A DNA stretch of 64,000 nucleotides. Origin: Antedon mediterranea (taxonomy: Eukaryota > Echinodermata > Crinoidea > Comatulida > Antedonidae). The stretch spans positions 20,786,912 to 20,850,911 of the forward strand of contig NC_092675.1 of the NCBI RefSeq assembly GCF_964355755.1, written 5' to 3'. Below, piece by piece: positions 1 through 11,565 of the stretch; position 1 is the stretch's first letter; each line of letters begins with the position of its first letter. A program made the position numbers and the translations under genes. Under the pieces are notes generated by a model that worked only from the letters and a program-made list of their open reading frames with translations, did no database searches and was not told where the DNA came from.

Positions 1-161
1 GCACTATCACAAAACAACTCTTAGGCAATGGATGAACTATTTGATATTAGAGGGGTAGAAATTGTTCAATATCTCAAATTCAAGACAATTAAATGGTGTA
101 TGGTACTCAATATAGAATTTCTGTTTTTATTGGTAAAAAACAAAATTTGTTTTATTTGCAG

Positions 162-287
162 ATATTGATGAATGTGAACAGAACAATGGAGGTTGTCAAC
201 ATGTTTGCAGTAACACACTTGGTAGTTATACCTGTTCATGTAGAAATGGATTCACACTACACCAGAATGACAAAGATTGTAAAGAAT
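162..287 (+). CDS. BMP1: Tolloid-like exon: calcium-binding EGF module
   Basis: Acceptor tttgcag ends at 161 and donor gttagt starts at 288. The exon encodes the cbEGF pattern DIDEC...NGGC..VC.NT.GSYTCSC..G, with six cysteines. The D-I-D-E-C start and the G-S-Y-T-C core are the calcium-binding and hydroxylation signature of tolloid EGF2. Confidence 0.8.
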
Positions 288-2552
288 GTTAGTAAGACTT
301 TGATTTAATAACTCTTTTAATGGGTGGCCTCTAGAGAACAAGACAAGACTGTTCTCCCATAGGGCCCAGTACAAGACCATGATCAGCACAAACCAGAAAA
401 TGATCTTCCATCTTCTTTATCATGAACATGAGCAATATATTACACATCTTGAACAAACACCTCTCACATGCTAATCCAATACCTTTGTTTTGTTTAAATT
501 CATTTTCCAAGTAATTATATTTTTAATTTCTTGTTTGATTATATTACATGTTTTCCATTGATATAAAGTTTGCGGTACACCACGTGTATTAGTTCTGAAA
601 AGAACTGTTGAGTTTCTCGACGTTTCGATCAATATGCTTTGATCGTCCTCAGGACGTCCTCACTAATACACGTGGTGTACCGCAAACTTGATATCAACAT
701 GTTTTCCATTGTTTTTTAATAGCTGGATGTCGTCATGAAATTCAAAATTATGAGGGTGTTATAACTTCACCAAACTGGCCAGATAACTATCCAAAGAGGA
801 AGGATTGTAATTGGCATATCACAGTAACTGCTGGACACAAGGCTAGGCTTGTAAGTCATGTGATCCATCATTTGATTTGTTTTTATTTTGGACACTCTAA
901 AGCTCTGTCTACACTGTCAAACTAGTTTGACAAAAAAGTGTGATGTTCCCAAATATGGTAGTGCTATGCACAAATATGGTAATGATATGACATCACATTT
1001 GTTTGTCACATAAAGTTTGATAGTGTAGACAGAGCTTAAGAAAAGAATCTAAATAAATACAGCTTATAAGGAACTTGTTTCTTGCTTCTAACAACAGTAC
1101 AATATGCCAAGAGTAGTGTCTTATAAGATTAATGTCCACTTTTATTTATTTTGTCTTATTCCAGTCTTTTGAGGAGTTTGATGTGGAAACTCACCAAGAG
1201 TGTGCATATGATTATGTGCTACTGTATGATGGCACTTCGTCTTCAGGTCAGATGTTAGGTCGTCTCTGTGGCACTCAGATCCCTGATCCTGTGCTTGCTA
1301 GTGGTAATAATATTTTTATAAGATTTTTCTCAGATGGTTCTGTCACAAGAAAAGGATTTAAAGCAGAAATTGACACAGGTATGCTTTATATATATTTTAA
1401 CTTGTTTATAATCTTATTTATAGATTTTATTTTGTTTATGAAAGGAAGTTGAAGGGTCATTTACAAATTGACTATAATATTAAAACTACTCTCTTATTTT
1501 AATTTTGTTTAGAAATAGTTTTTAAACTGATGATAATTTTGTTAAAATTTGTATTTTGCCTTTGTAGTTTGTGGTGGCGTATTAGAGGCAACCTACGCAC
1601 CTCAGTTGTTGTACTCACATGCTAAACATGGGGATAGTATATACAACTCACAGGTGAGAATTTTGTAAATATGTTCATACTGCTTTTATTATGAATTGTT
1701 TATATTATAACACAATTTGATGACCTGACTTTGTTATGTCTTGCAAATTCATAGTGCACATTCCGGCACATTGGGCATAATTACTCGCTTAATCCATTGA
1801 TAGCATTTTGGCAGATTCTAAATCTAGACAACAACTAATGACAGAATACACCATATGTTTATCCATTTTAGGAGGATTGTTCATGGACAATCATAGCACC
1901 AGATGAGGCTGATCTACGTGTACGGCTTTTGTTTTTGACACTCGATATTGAGCATGAAACAGAATGTGATTACGATTATGTTGAAGTATTTGATGGGGAC
2001 GATTATGCAGCCACTAAAATTGGTCGCTATTGTGGACACAGGGTAAGTTAATAAACTTAAAGTATGCACATGTCCCGCAATCCTTTGTAAAAACTATTCA
2101 CCTTAATTTTGATGATTTTACATTTTTTGCATATCAATTGATATACTAAAAATGAATTAATTTATAAATATTGAGAAGTATAAGTGAGAAAAAGCCACCC
2201 CAACAGAGATTCGAACCCAGAATCTTGTGCTTAACTGAGGCTTTTATGGTATAGTTCAAATGTGGATAGTGACTTTTAATACTTTTGAAGTGGTATGTTT
2301 ATGAACAGCACTAGTTCTTAACCGTATGCACAAGCAACAGAGATCAATTTGATGCTAATATCTTATGATATTATTAATTCACAAGCTGGGATATCTAAAT
2401 ATCTAAAATTTTGTAAATTAATATGTATATATATTCTCTTCCAGGTACCAAATGATATAGTATCAACACACAACACTCTTCATATAGTGTTCCGTAGTGA
2501 TGATACCATTCAACGTAAAGGCTTTTCAGCAGAATATGAAATCACGACGTAA
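162..2552 (+). CDS. BMP1: Tolloid/BMP1-like metalloprotease, C-terminal part (EGF-CUB-CUB)
   Basis: This is the 3' end of a secreted astacin-family protease gene; the catalytic domain and earlier CUB/EGF modules lie left of the window. Six exons can be joined: 162-287, 723-850, 1165-1378, 1568-1653, 1872-2042 and 2445-2552, all with AG/GT borders and compatible phases. They give a calcium-binding EGF module ([12 protein letters not shown] start), a CUB module ending [14 protein letters not shown], a second CUB starting CGGVLEA and ending [18 protein letters not shown], then TAA. The EGF-CUB4-CUB5-short tail order and the repeated R/K-KGF ends are those of BMP1/tolloid/TLL proteins. In that family the CUB domains bind substrates such as procollagen and chordin. 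Which paralogue (BMP1, TLL1/2, or an echinoderm SpAN/BP10-like enzyme) cannot be decided without the catalytic domain. The longest plus frame over the first exon (93-308) is a shadow; the EGF frame is one base earlier. Confidence 0.82.
546..711. mobile_element. Fold-back element with hammerhead-like core, flanked by 15-bp direct repeats
   Basis: Arms at about 565-592 (aagtttgcggtacaccacgt) and 663-690 are inverted copies. The unit lies between two copies of acatgttttccattg (546-560 and 697-711), which look like a target duplication or part of a larger unit. On the minus strand the middle reads CTGAGGA (652-646), a stem (GATCAA / TTGATC) and GAAAC (626-622), the order found in hammerhead ribozymes of Penelope-like and retrozyme-type elements. 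It sits in an intron of the tolloid-like gene. A defective remnant is also possible. Confidence 0.5.
723..850 (+). CDS. BMP1: Tolloid-like exon: CUB4 first part
   Basis: Follows acceptor ttaatag and ends at donor gtaagt. Encodes [20 protein letters not shown] and on to AGHKARL, the first two CUB strands with the typical SPNWP motif and the first two cysteines. Confidence 0.8.
900..1038. mobile_element. MITE 'gctctgtctacactatcaaa' family, copy 1
   Basis: Terminal inverted repeats agctctgtctacactgtcaa (left) and the inverse ending gtgtagacagagctt (right). The interior holds the family words gtgtgatg and ccaaatatggtagtg. Intron of the tolloid-like gene. Confidence 0.8.
1165..1378 (+). CDS. BMP1: Tolloid-like exon: CUB4 second part
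   Basis: Follows acceptor ttccag and ends at donor gtatgc. Contains [17 protein letters not shown], the CUB calcium-site acidic residues (E..., D of YDY, later D of FSDGS) and the closing [10 protein letters not shown]. Confidence 0.82.
1568..1653 (+). CDS. BMP1: Tolloid-like exon: CUB5 start
   Basis: Follows acceptor tttgtag; donor gtgaga. Encodes [20 protein letters not shown] and on to DSIYNSQ, the start of the last CUB module. The G split across the intron keeps the frame. Confidence 0.8.
1872..2042 (+). CDS. BMP1: Tolloid-like exon: CUB5 middle
   Basis: 57 codons between acceptor ttttag and donor gtaagt. EDCSWTI opens the exon, and [14 protein letters not shown] carries the conserved Cys-acidic-aromatic CUB core. 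Confidence 0.82.
2190..2260 (-). repeat. tRNA-derived SINE fragment (weak)
   Basis: The plus strand reads gagattcgaaccc, the complement of a Pol III B box (GGGTTCGAATCTC). No clear A box or tail was recognised, so this is at best a fragment. Confidence 0.3.
2445..2552 (+). CDS. BMP1: Tolloid-like terminal exon
   Basis: Acceptor cttccag; opens [20 protein letters not shown] and closes [10 protein letters not shown] then TAA at 2550-2552. The protein ends about at the end of CUB5, as in BMP1/tolloid enzymes with a short tail. Confidence 0.82.
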   Translation, partial: VPNDIVSTHNTLHIVFRSDDTIQRKGFSAEYEITT

Positions 2553-3480
2553 AAATCTTCTTTAGTAAAATATAATTATAATTTTAAAACAATGATTTCA
2601 AGTTATTCTTTTATTATTAAAAATGCTTATTTGTTTAACCTGATGTTGTTATCAATGATAAAGGAAGTATAGAAAGGATTAATTATATCAACTCGAGTAG
2701 TTTTTGGAGATTCCCATTTTATTTATTGGAGACTAAATCTGCCAAAAACTGTATGCTTTCCATGAGTATAAATGGTTACACAGTTTGCAGTTGCCATGTT
2801 CATTTAATATTATATACATCAAATGCATAGTGATATTAAAATATATATGGTGTTCTTAGATCTCAATTTCAACATGATTATGGGATTCTATTAATAAATC
2901 TTATATTCTCTTCCTACTGGCAATCAATTATTTAGCTATTTAAAAAAATGTACTGATACTATATTTTAAATAGTTATTAAATTCAATAGTCATGTTAGGG
3001 AATAGAAATAATTTAATATTTGTGTTTGCTATCTATTGAACTAGATTGTACCTCATTTTTGTCCAGTTATAATTTGGTGATTTCAATAAATATATAACTA
3101 GTACAATCAGGTTATAATGTATATAAAATCTTTTAAAAAAAACTTTAAGTGTATCATAGTAGACCTATTTTTAAAATGATTCTTACCTATAAAAAGTATG
3201 TTGTCTGGTATTTTAGAATTCATTATTTTATAAATTAAAATACTCTTTCAAAGAGTCATTGAATAAATAACAACACATTATATTGTTCTTCTGATACATT
3301 TCTGTTAACATGTCTCCTTCGAATGTTAGTACCATCTATGTTTATTTAAGTGGCTATCCTACCTGTATACAACAAAATAATAATAAGAATTGTTAAATGT
3401 ATATTTAATTGAAAAGGTATCAATTGTTTTATTTTTGTGTAGTCAGCTTGTATGGACAATTATAGCAATATTGAATTATA
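2553..3480 (+). other. Probable 3' UTR and spacer downstream of the tolloid-like gene
   Basis: AT-rich sequence with no convincing coding frame. AATAAA-type hexamers occur near 2892, 3085 and 3261; which one is used cannot be told. No other structure seen. Confidence 0.4.
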
Positions 3481-3925
3481 GCGTTTTTTTACACAAAGTG
3501 ATTATATTACACCATGAGATGACAATGTGGCACATCTATTAGTGCATATTAATTGACTTTTAAAAAGGTTGTATTTTAGATGATTTTGTTTAAAAAAAGC
3601 ACAATGACCAAATTTTAATTAATTTTTTTTTATACAAAGTGGTGGTCCTATGGCAACATATGATGAATCTATGGAAATATACAAGCACATATAGCACTAT
3701 TAGTGCATATTAATCGAATTTGAAAAAGGTCATATTTTGGGTGATTTTGTAAAAAATGACCGAATTTCAACATTTTTATTTTTCCATACAAAGTGGTTCT
3801 ATGGCACCATATGATGATTCTATGGCAATATACTTGCACATATAGCACTATTACCGGTATGCATGTTAATTGAATTTTAAAATTGTCATATTTTGGGTGA
3901 TTTTCCCGGAAAATTACTATAGCAT
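3480..3925. repeat. Degenerate repeat family flanking the satellite (left side)
   Basis: Units with acaaagtggttctatggcac, atatagcactattagtgcat and aaaggtcatattttgggtga recur about every 120-200 bp. The same words return at 8985-9790 on the far side of the palindromic satellite. Confidence 0.7.
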
Positions 3926-6900
3926 AATAAACATGCGCAGAGGCGACTAATGGGTTCTGCGCAAGTCAATTGTGCTATCATAACCATATTTAACATAAAT
4001 GGTTACTATATTGCATAATAAACATGCGCAGAGATGAATAATGGGTTTTGCGCAAGTCAATTGTGCTACAGTAACCAATTTTGACATAAATGGTTACTAT
4101 AGCATAATAAACATGCGCAGAGGCGACTAATGGGTTATGCGCATGTTAATTGTGCTATAGTAACCAGTTTTATCGAAAAATAAAAAGGTCGAAAATTGGC
4201 AATTTAAAAAAAAAAAAACCTGTACTATAGTACAAGGAAATTATCGAAAATTGCCGATTTTCGACCCTTTTATTTTTTGACATAAATGGTTACTATTGCA
4301 TAATAAACATGCGCAGAGGCGACTAATGGGTTCTGCGCAAGTCAATTGTGCTATCATAACCATATTTAACATAAATGGTTACTATATAGCATAATAAACA
4401 TGCGCAGAGACGAATAATGGGTTCTGCGCATGTTAATTGTGCTATAGTAACCAGTTTTATCGAAAAATAAAAAGGTCGGAAATTGGCAATTTTTTTGAAA
4501 AATCCCTATAGTACAGGAAAATTTTCGAAAAATTGCCGATTTCCGACCCTTTTATTTTTTTACATAAATGGTTACTATTGCATAATAAACATGCGCAGAG
4601 GCGTCTAATGGGTTCTGCGCAAGTCAATTGTGCTATCATAACCATATTTAACATAAATGGTTACTATATTGCATAATAAACATGCGCAGAGGCGACTAAT
4701 GGGTTCTGCGCAAGTCAATTGTGCTACAGTAACCAATTTTGACATAAATGGTTACTATAGCATAATAAACATGCGCAGAGGCGACTAATGGGTTCTGCGC
4801 ATGTCAATTGTGCTATCATAACCAGTTTTATCGAAAAATAAGAAGGTCGAAAATTGGCAATTTTTTTGAAAAATCCCTGTACTATAGTACAGGAAAATTT
4901 TCGAAAAATTGCCGATTTCCGACCCTTTTATTTTTTTACATAAATGGTTACTATTGCATAATAAACATGCGCAGAGGCGACTAATGGGTTCTGCGCAAGT
5001 CAATTGTGCTATCATAACCATATTTAACATAAATGGTTACTATATTGCATAATAAACATGCGCAGAGATGAATAATGGGTTTTGCGCAAGTCAATTGTGC
5101 TACAGTAACCAATTTTGACATAAATGGTTACTATAGCATAATAAACATGCGCAGAGGCGACTAATGGGTTATGCGCATGTTAATTGTGCTATAGGAACCA
5201 GTTTTATCGAAAAATAAAAAGGTCGAAAATTGGCAATTTTTCTGAAAAATCCCTATACTATAGTACAAGAAAATTTTCGAAAATTGCCGATTTTCGACCC
5301 TTTTAATTTTTGACATAAATGGTTACTATTGCATAATAAACATGCGCAGAGGCGACTAATGGGTTCTGCGCCAGTCAATTGGGCTATCATAACCATATTT
5401 AACATAAATGGTTACTATATAGCATAATAAACATGCGCAGAGACGAATAATGGGTTCTGCGCATGTTAATTGTGCTATAGTAACCAGTTTTATCGAAAAA
5501 TAAAAAGGTCGAAAATTGGCAATTTTTTTGAAAAATCCCTGTTCGAAAATTTTCGAAAAATTGCCGATTTCCGACCCTTTTATTTTTTTACATAAATGGT
5601 TACTATTGCATAATAAACATGCGCAGAGGCGTCTAATGGGTTCTGCGCAAGTCAATTGTGCTATCATAACCATATTTAACATAAATGGTTACTATATTGC
5701 ATAATAAACATGCGCAGAGGCGACTAATGGGTTCTGCGCAAGTCAATTGTGCTACAGTAACCAATTTTGACATAAATGGTTACTATAGCATAATAAACAT
5801 GCGCAGAGGCGACTAATGGGTTCTGCGCATGTTAATTGTGCTATAGTAACCAGTTTTATCGAAAAATAAAAAGGTCGAAAATTGGCAATTTAAAAAAAAA
5901 AAACCCTGTACTATAGTACAAGGAAATTTTCGAAAATTGCCGATTTTCGACCCTTTTATTTTTTGACATAAATAGTTACTATTGCATAATAAACATGCGC
6001 AGAGACAAATAATGGGTTCTGCGCATGTCAATTGTGCTATCATAACCAGTTTTATCGAAAAATAAAAAGGTCGAAAATTGGCAATTTTTTTGAAAAATCC
6101 CTGTACTATAGTACAGGAAAATTTTCGAAAAATTGCCGATTTCCGCAGAGGCGTCTAATGGGTTCTGCGCAAGTCAATTGTGCTATCATAACCATATTTA
6201 ACATAAATGGTTACTATATTGCATAATAAACATGCGCAGAGGCTACTAATGGGTTCTGCGCAAGTCAATTGTGCTACAGTAACCAATTTTGACATAAATG
6301 GTTACTATAGCATAATAAACATGCGCAGAGGCGACTAATGGGTTCTGCGCATGTTAATTGTGCTATAGTAACCAGTTTTATCGAAAAATAAAAAGGTCGA
6401 AAATTGGCAATTTAAAAAAAAAAAAACCTGTACTATAGTACAAGGAAATTATCGAAAATTGCCGATTTTCGACCCTTTTATTTTTTGACATAAATGGTTA
6501 CTATTGCATAATAAACATGCGCAGAGGCGACTAATGGGTTCTGCGCAAGTCAATTGTGCTATCATAACCATATTTAACATAAATGGTTACTATATAGCAT
6601 AATAAACATGCGCAGAGACGAATAATGGGTTCTGCGCATGTTAATTGTGCTATAGTAACCAGTTTTATCGAAAAATAAAAAGGTCGAAAATTGGCAATTT
6701 TTTTGAAAAATCCCTATAGTACAGGAAAATTTTCGAAAAATTGCCGATTTCCGACCCTTTTATTTTTTTACATAAATGGTTACTATTGCATAATAAACAT
6801 GCTCAGAGGCGTCTAATGGGTTCTGCGCAAGTCAATTGAGCTATCATAACCATATTTAACATAAATGGTTACTATATTGCATAATAAACATGCGCAGAGG

Positions 6901-8229
6901 CGACTAATGGGTTCTGCGCAAGTCAATTGTGCTACAGTAACCAATTTTGACATAAATGGTTACTATAGCATAATAAACATGCGCAGAGGCGACTAATGGG
7001 TTCTGCGCATGTTAATTGTGCTATAGTAACCAGTTTTATCGAAAAATAAAAAGGTCGAAAATTGGCAATTTAAAAAAAAAAAAACCCTGTACTATAGTAC
7101 AAGGAAATTTTCGAAAATTGCCGATTTTCGACCCTTTTATTTTTTGACATAAATAGTTACTATTGCATAATAAACATGCGCAGAGACGAATAATGGGTTC
7201 TGCGCATGTCAATTGTGCTATCATAACCAGTTTTATCGAAAAATAAAAAGGTCGAAAATTGGCAATTTTTTTGAAAAATCCCTGTACTATAGTACAGGAA
7301 AATTTTCGAAAAATTGCCGATTTCCGACCCTTTTATTTTTTTACATAAATGGTTACTATTGCATAATAAACATGCGCAGAGGCGACTAATGGGTTCTGCG
7401 CAAGTCAATTGTGCTATCATAACCATATTTAACATAAATGGTTACTATATTGCATAATAAACATGCACAGAGGCGACTAATGGGTTCTGCGCAAGTCAAT
7501 TGTGCTACAGTAACCAATTTTGACATAAATGGTTACTATAGCATAATAAACATGCGCAGAGGCGACTAATGGGTTCTGCGCATGTTAATTGTGCTATAGT
7601 AACCAGTTTTATCGAAAAATAAAAAGGTTGAAAATTGGCAATTTTTTTGAAAAATCCCTATACTATAGTACAAAGAAATTTTAGAAAATTGCCGATTTTC
7701 GACCCTTTTATTTTTTGACATAAATGGTTACTATTGCATAATAAACATGCGCAGAGGCGATTAATGGGTTCTGCGCATGTCAATTGTGCTATCATAACCA
7801 TATTTGACATAAATGGTTACTATATTGCATAATAAACATGCGAATAATGGGTTCTGCGCAAGTCAATTGTGCTATCATAACCATATTTGACATAAATGGT
7901 TACCATTGCATAATAAACATGCGCAGAGGCGACTAATGGGTTCTGCGCATGTTAATTGTGCTATAGTAACCAGTTTTATCGAAAAATAAAAACGTCGAAA
8001 ATTGGCCATTTTTTGACAAATCCCTGTATTATAGTACAGGGAAATTTTCGAAAAATTGCCGATTTTCAACCCTTTTATTTTTTGACGTAAATGGTTACTA
8101 TTGCATAATAAACATGAGCAGAGTCGACTAATGGGTTCTGCGCATGTTAATTGTGCTATAGTAACCAGTTTTATCGAAAAATAAAAAGGTCGAAATTTGG
8201 CAATTTTTTGAAAATCCCTGTACTATAGC
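3926..8229. repeat. Satellite array of alternating imperfect palindromes
   Basis: About thirty units of roughly 75-90 bp contain taataaacatgcgcag. In the most symmetric ones ggttactatagca opens and tgctatagtaacc closes, with atgcgcaga and tctgcgcat pairing inside. Between groups of these lie palindromes of about 120 bp (aaaaggtcgaaaattggcaa ... ttgccgattttcgaccctttt) centred on gtactatagtac. Groups repeat at a higher level: about 4090-4650 and 6300-6850 match almost base for base, including a shared aaattatcg variant. Open frames here (for example those containing MIAQLTCAEP) are repeat-derived and not genes. Confidence 0.9.
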
Positions 8230-8628
8230 ATTTATAGAAAAAATAATGAATAAATATTTGAGGCACTTTTGTTAATGAGGGTAACGTCGACAGCCTCATA
8301 ACAAAAGTGCCTAAGTCATAATTTGTATTTGTTTGTTTTTCTGCCTAACTCACTGCTTATATCATTATACTGCCCTCTCTACATTATCTGAGTGCTTTTA
8401 TATACATTTGCACATGCTCAGATCGTTTTTTGTGTTTCTGCCCAAGTAAAGTCAGCAGTGTGACTTAGGCAATTTTCATTTGTAAAACTGCCTAAGTCAC
8501 ACTATATTCAAAATATTTTTGCCTAAGTCATTTTATTACGTTGCGCAATAATTATATTTTGTCCTCTTACCTATATTACATTTAGCTTCTATTGATAGGC
8601 CTATATATTTATAGAAAAAATAATGAAT
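8230..8628. mobile_element. Insert with 22-bp terminal direct repeats in a satellite palindrome
   Basis: atttatagaaaaaataatga(at) occurs at 8230-8251 and 8607-8628. The interior is unlike the satellite. It has a stem-loop (8261-8280 with 8293-8312, loop containing GTCGAC) and at least four forms of gcctaagtca in both orientations (near 8311, 8465, 8495, 8520). The left neighbour stops at the palindrome centre and the right neighbour resumes with the opposite arm. Confidence 0.65.
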
Positions 8629-8984
8629 GAAATTTTCGAAAAATTGCCGATTTTCGACCCTTTTATTTTTTGACATAAATGGTTACTATTGCATAATAAA
8701 CATGCGCAGAGATGAATAATGGGTTCTGCGCAAGTCAATTGTGCTACAGTAACCATATTTGACATAAATGGTTACTATATTGCATAATAAACATGCGCAG
8801 AGGTGACTAATGGGTTCTGCGCATGTTAATTGTGCTATAGTAACCAGTTTTATTGAAAAATAAAAAGGTCGAAAATTGGCAATTTTTCTGAAAAATCCCT
8901 ATACTATAGTACAAGAAAATTTTCGAAAATTGCCGATTTTCGACCCTTTTATTTTTTTGACATAAATGGTTACTATTGCATTGT
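8629..8984. repeat. Satellite array, right remnant
   Basis: Continues the palindromic satellite after the insert: right arm of the large palindrome, two acatgcgcaga units, then another large palindrome centred on actatagtac, before switching to the flanking repeat family. Confidence 0.85.
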
Positions 8985-9790
8985 TGGAATATGACCAAAT
9001 TTCGACATTTTTGTTTTTGGATACAAAGTGGTTCTAGTATGGCACCATATGATGATTCTATGCCCATATAGCACTATTAGTGCCTACTTATTGAATTTAA
9101 AAAAGGTCATATTTTGGGTGATTTTGTGAAAAATCCCTGTACTCCCTGTACAGGGATGACCGAATTTCGACATTTTTTGATAGAAAGTGGTTCTATGGCA
9201 CCAAATGATGGTTCTATGGCAATATACATGCACATATAGTACTATTAGTGCATACTGATGTAATTTAAAAAAGGTCATATATTGGGTTATTTAAAAAAAA
9301 ATCCCTGTACTATAGTACAGGGATTTTCCCGGAAAATGACCGAATTTTGACAATTTTATTTTTTTGTACAAAGTGGTTCTACGGCACCATTTGATGATTC
9401 TGTGGTAATATACATGCACATATAGCACTATTAGTGCATATTAATTTAATTTAAAAAAGGTCATATTTTGGGTGATTTTGTGAAAAATCCCTTTACTATT
9501 ATAGTACAGGGATTCTGTTGGAATATGACCGAATTTCGACATTTTTGTTTTTGGATACAAAGTGGTTCTATAGCACCATATGATGATTCTATGCCCATAT
9601 AGCACTATTAGTGCATATTAATTGAATTAAAAAATTGTAATTTTTTTGTTGATTTTGTGAAAAACAAGTCGAAAGAGTGACCAAGTTTCGACATTTTTAT
9701 TTTTTACGCAAAGTGTCACCATATTCATTATGATTTTGAAAAAGGTCATATTTTGGATGGTTTTGTAAAAAATTGCTTTACCTTTTTTTC
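8985..9790. repeat. Degenerate repeat family flanking the satellite (right side)
   Basis: Four or so units with gaccgaatttcgacattttt, tacaaagtggttcta, atatagcactattagtgcat and aaaggtcatattttgggtga. Several share the centre ccctgtactatagtacaggg (for example 9303-9322), tying this family to the large palindrome of the main array. Confidence 0.75.
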
Positions 9791-11365
9791 TAGAGAGACA
9801 AATGACCCAAATTTTTACCAATGACCAGGCATATACTTCAACAACAGTAATCTGTTGTTCAGCCATCACCAGAGTGGCAACAAAACATATAAATATAAAA
9901 GAAATAACTTTGTTCGGTATACCAAAATCACTCAACTGGCAAAATAAAAAACATAATGTATAAATAATAAAAAGTAGTACACTGAGATTTAGATTATGTT
10001 GATTGACTACCGGAAACCACAATGTAGAAAATATAAATGATTCTGGTCCCATTTTAAATTGAAAAAAATAATACTAACTGGTTAAATATACAATGTATAA
10101 ACACAATCTCAATTCAACTTTTAAAAGAATTCAATTTTTTTAATCTTTTATGTATTCAATTTTGAAACAAAGATTTGAACATAACATAAACATTTTACAA
10201 TAAATATAAAAACATTATTATGTTTGTAAATAAGCCATTTGCCATGTGAAATTACTAATTTGTTTTGAGTTTTCTTGGTTTCAAATCTTATTTGAAAAGA
10301 AAAATGTTTTATTTATTATTTTTCAAAAGAACTGTATGCAGTGCTATATCTTCTTTTAGATATGTGGTGAAAATAATAGTTCATTCTTATATAAGCAGGC
10401 TCTCAATGAAAATTTTGGATCGGACACGTATGGCCACACAATTCAAGACCATAGTGAGTGCAATTTTGACCTAATCAGAGCTAGAAAGAGAAAAACGCAA
10501 GTAAAGTGTCTTGCCAAGGATACGAGCTGTTCTTCTGAAATTCGTTCACTTACCATTTAAACTATTCAATATCATTAACCTATTAACAGTATATTAACAG
10601 TATAATAAATAACTTTGCTAAAATTACAGGAGCTTTAACTGTAATAATTGACTAAAATATAAAAGCTATATTTACAGAAACTATCTACAAAGGTCTACCT
10701 TTACCTGCCTATATTCCCAACACTAGCATTGTTTTTATCAACTATGATATGACAATTCACACAGACTATATTTATATTTTTTTAAACAATTTTTTATATA
10801 AAAAAACTATATCTATAGCCATAAATTAAAATTCAGTTAAACCTGAATCGCATAGTATTAATATTTAAAACTTGACTTATAAAATAATTGTTTTTCAGAA
10901 TAAACATAATACAGTTAAACACAACTACCGGTGGTAATTCAATGTAAAGTGTGATATAATTTTAAAATCTTTTACACTATCTATTTAAGTTCATATCATA
11001 TTTAAATTTTTTATAGTTTTTTTTTTAATAGAAATATGTGCTACTGTATTATCGTAAGTCATTTCATTTACATATTTAAAACCTATACATTTTAAAACGT
11101 TAAAAAAGTAGATTTTAAAATGCTTTACAATCAATAAAAACTACTAAAAAATTAAACTGGATTGAAGAGAAAAACCTCTCTTGTTCCATTCTGAAAACTG
11201 TTTAAGCACCAGACATCTGTATGGGAGTCATTAGAACTTTAGTCATTATGTTATGATACTTATATTGTAATGATACTTATATTGTAATGACAAATGTTAA
11301 CTAACAAGCGAGGTAGAATTGGCATTCTTGAACCACCATGTTATTATTGTTAAAGTGTATTTATA
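9791..11365. other. Intergenic spacer, AT-rich
   Basis: No supported gene. A minus-strand hydrophobic frame runs from 10052 into the repeats at 9627; its unique part contains FICFVATLVMAEQQITVVEV, but no splice or family support was found. A short plus frame at 10265-10474 has no recognisable features. Confidence 0.4.
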
Positions 11366-11366
11366 A

Positions 11367-11514
11367 AGGTCTGTCTACACTATTAAACTAGTTTTACAAA
11401 AAAAGTGTGATGTGCCTAAATATGTTAATGATATGATGTCATCATGTCCATATATGGGCACACCACATTTGTTGTCACATAAAATTATATATAAAATAAT
11501 GTAGACAGGGCTTT
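11367..11514. mobile_element. MITE 'gctctgtctacactatcaaa' family, copy 2
   Basis: Left end ggtctgtctacactattaaa, right end aatgtagacagggcttta, with internal gtgtgatgtgcctaaatatg and atgtccatatatgggcaca. Lies just downstream of the FRAS1 3' end. Confidence 0.75.
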
Positions 11515-11565
11515 ATGAATATTTACTTGTACATTACCAGATTATACTAATATTAAATAATTGAT

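Noticed and set aside
93-308. Plus-strand 71-residue frame at the left edge
   Set aside because: It overlaps the tolloid EGF exon in the wrong frame; the cysteine-rich EGF reading starts one base earlier and is bounded by splice sites.
4457-9067. Repeated minus-strand open frames with MIAQLTCAEP...CACLLC and related plus frames
   Set aside because: They are translations of the palindromic satellite unit: the same frame recurs with the repeat, breaks at unit variants, and has no start context or family similarity.
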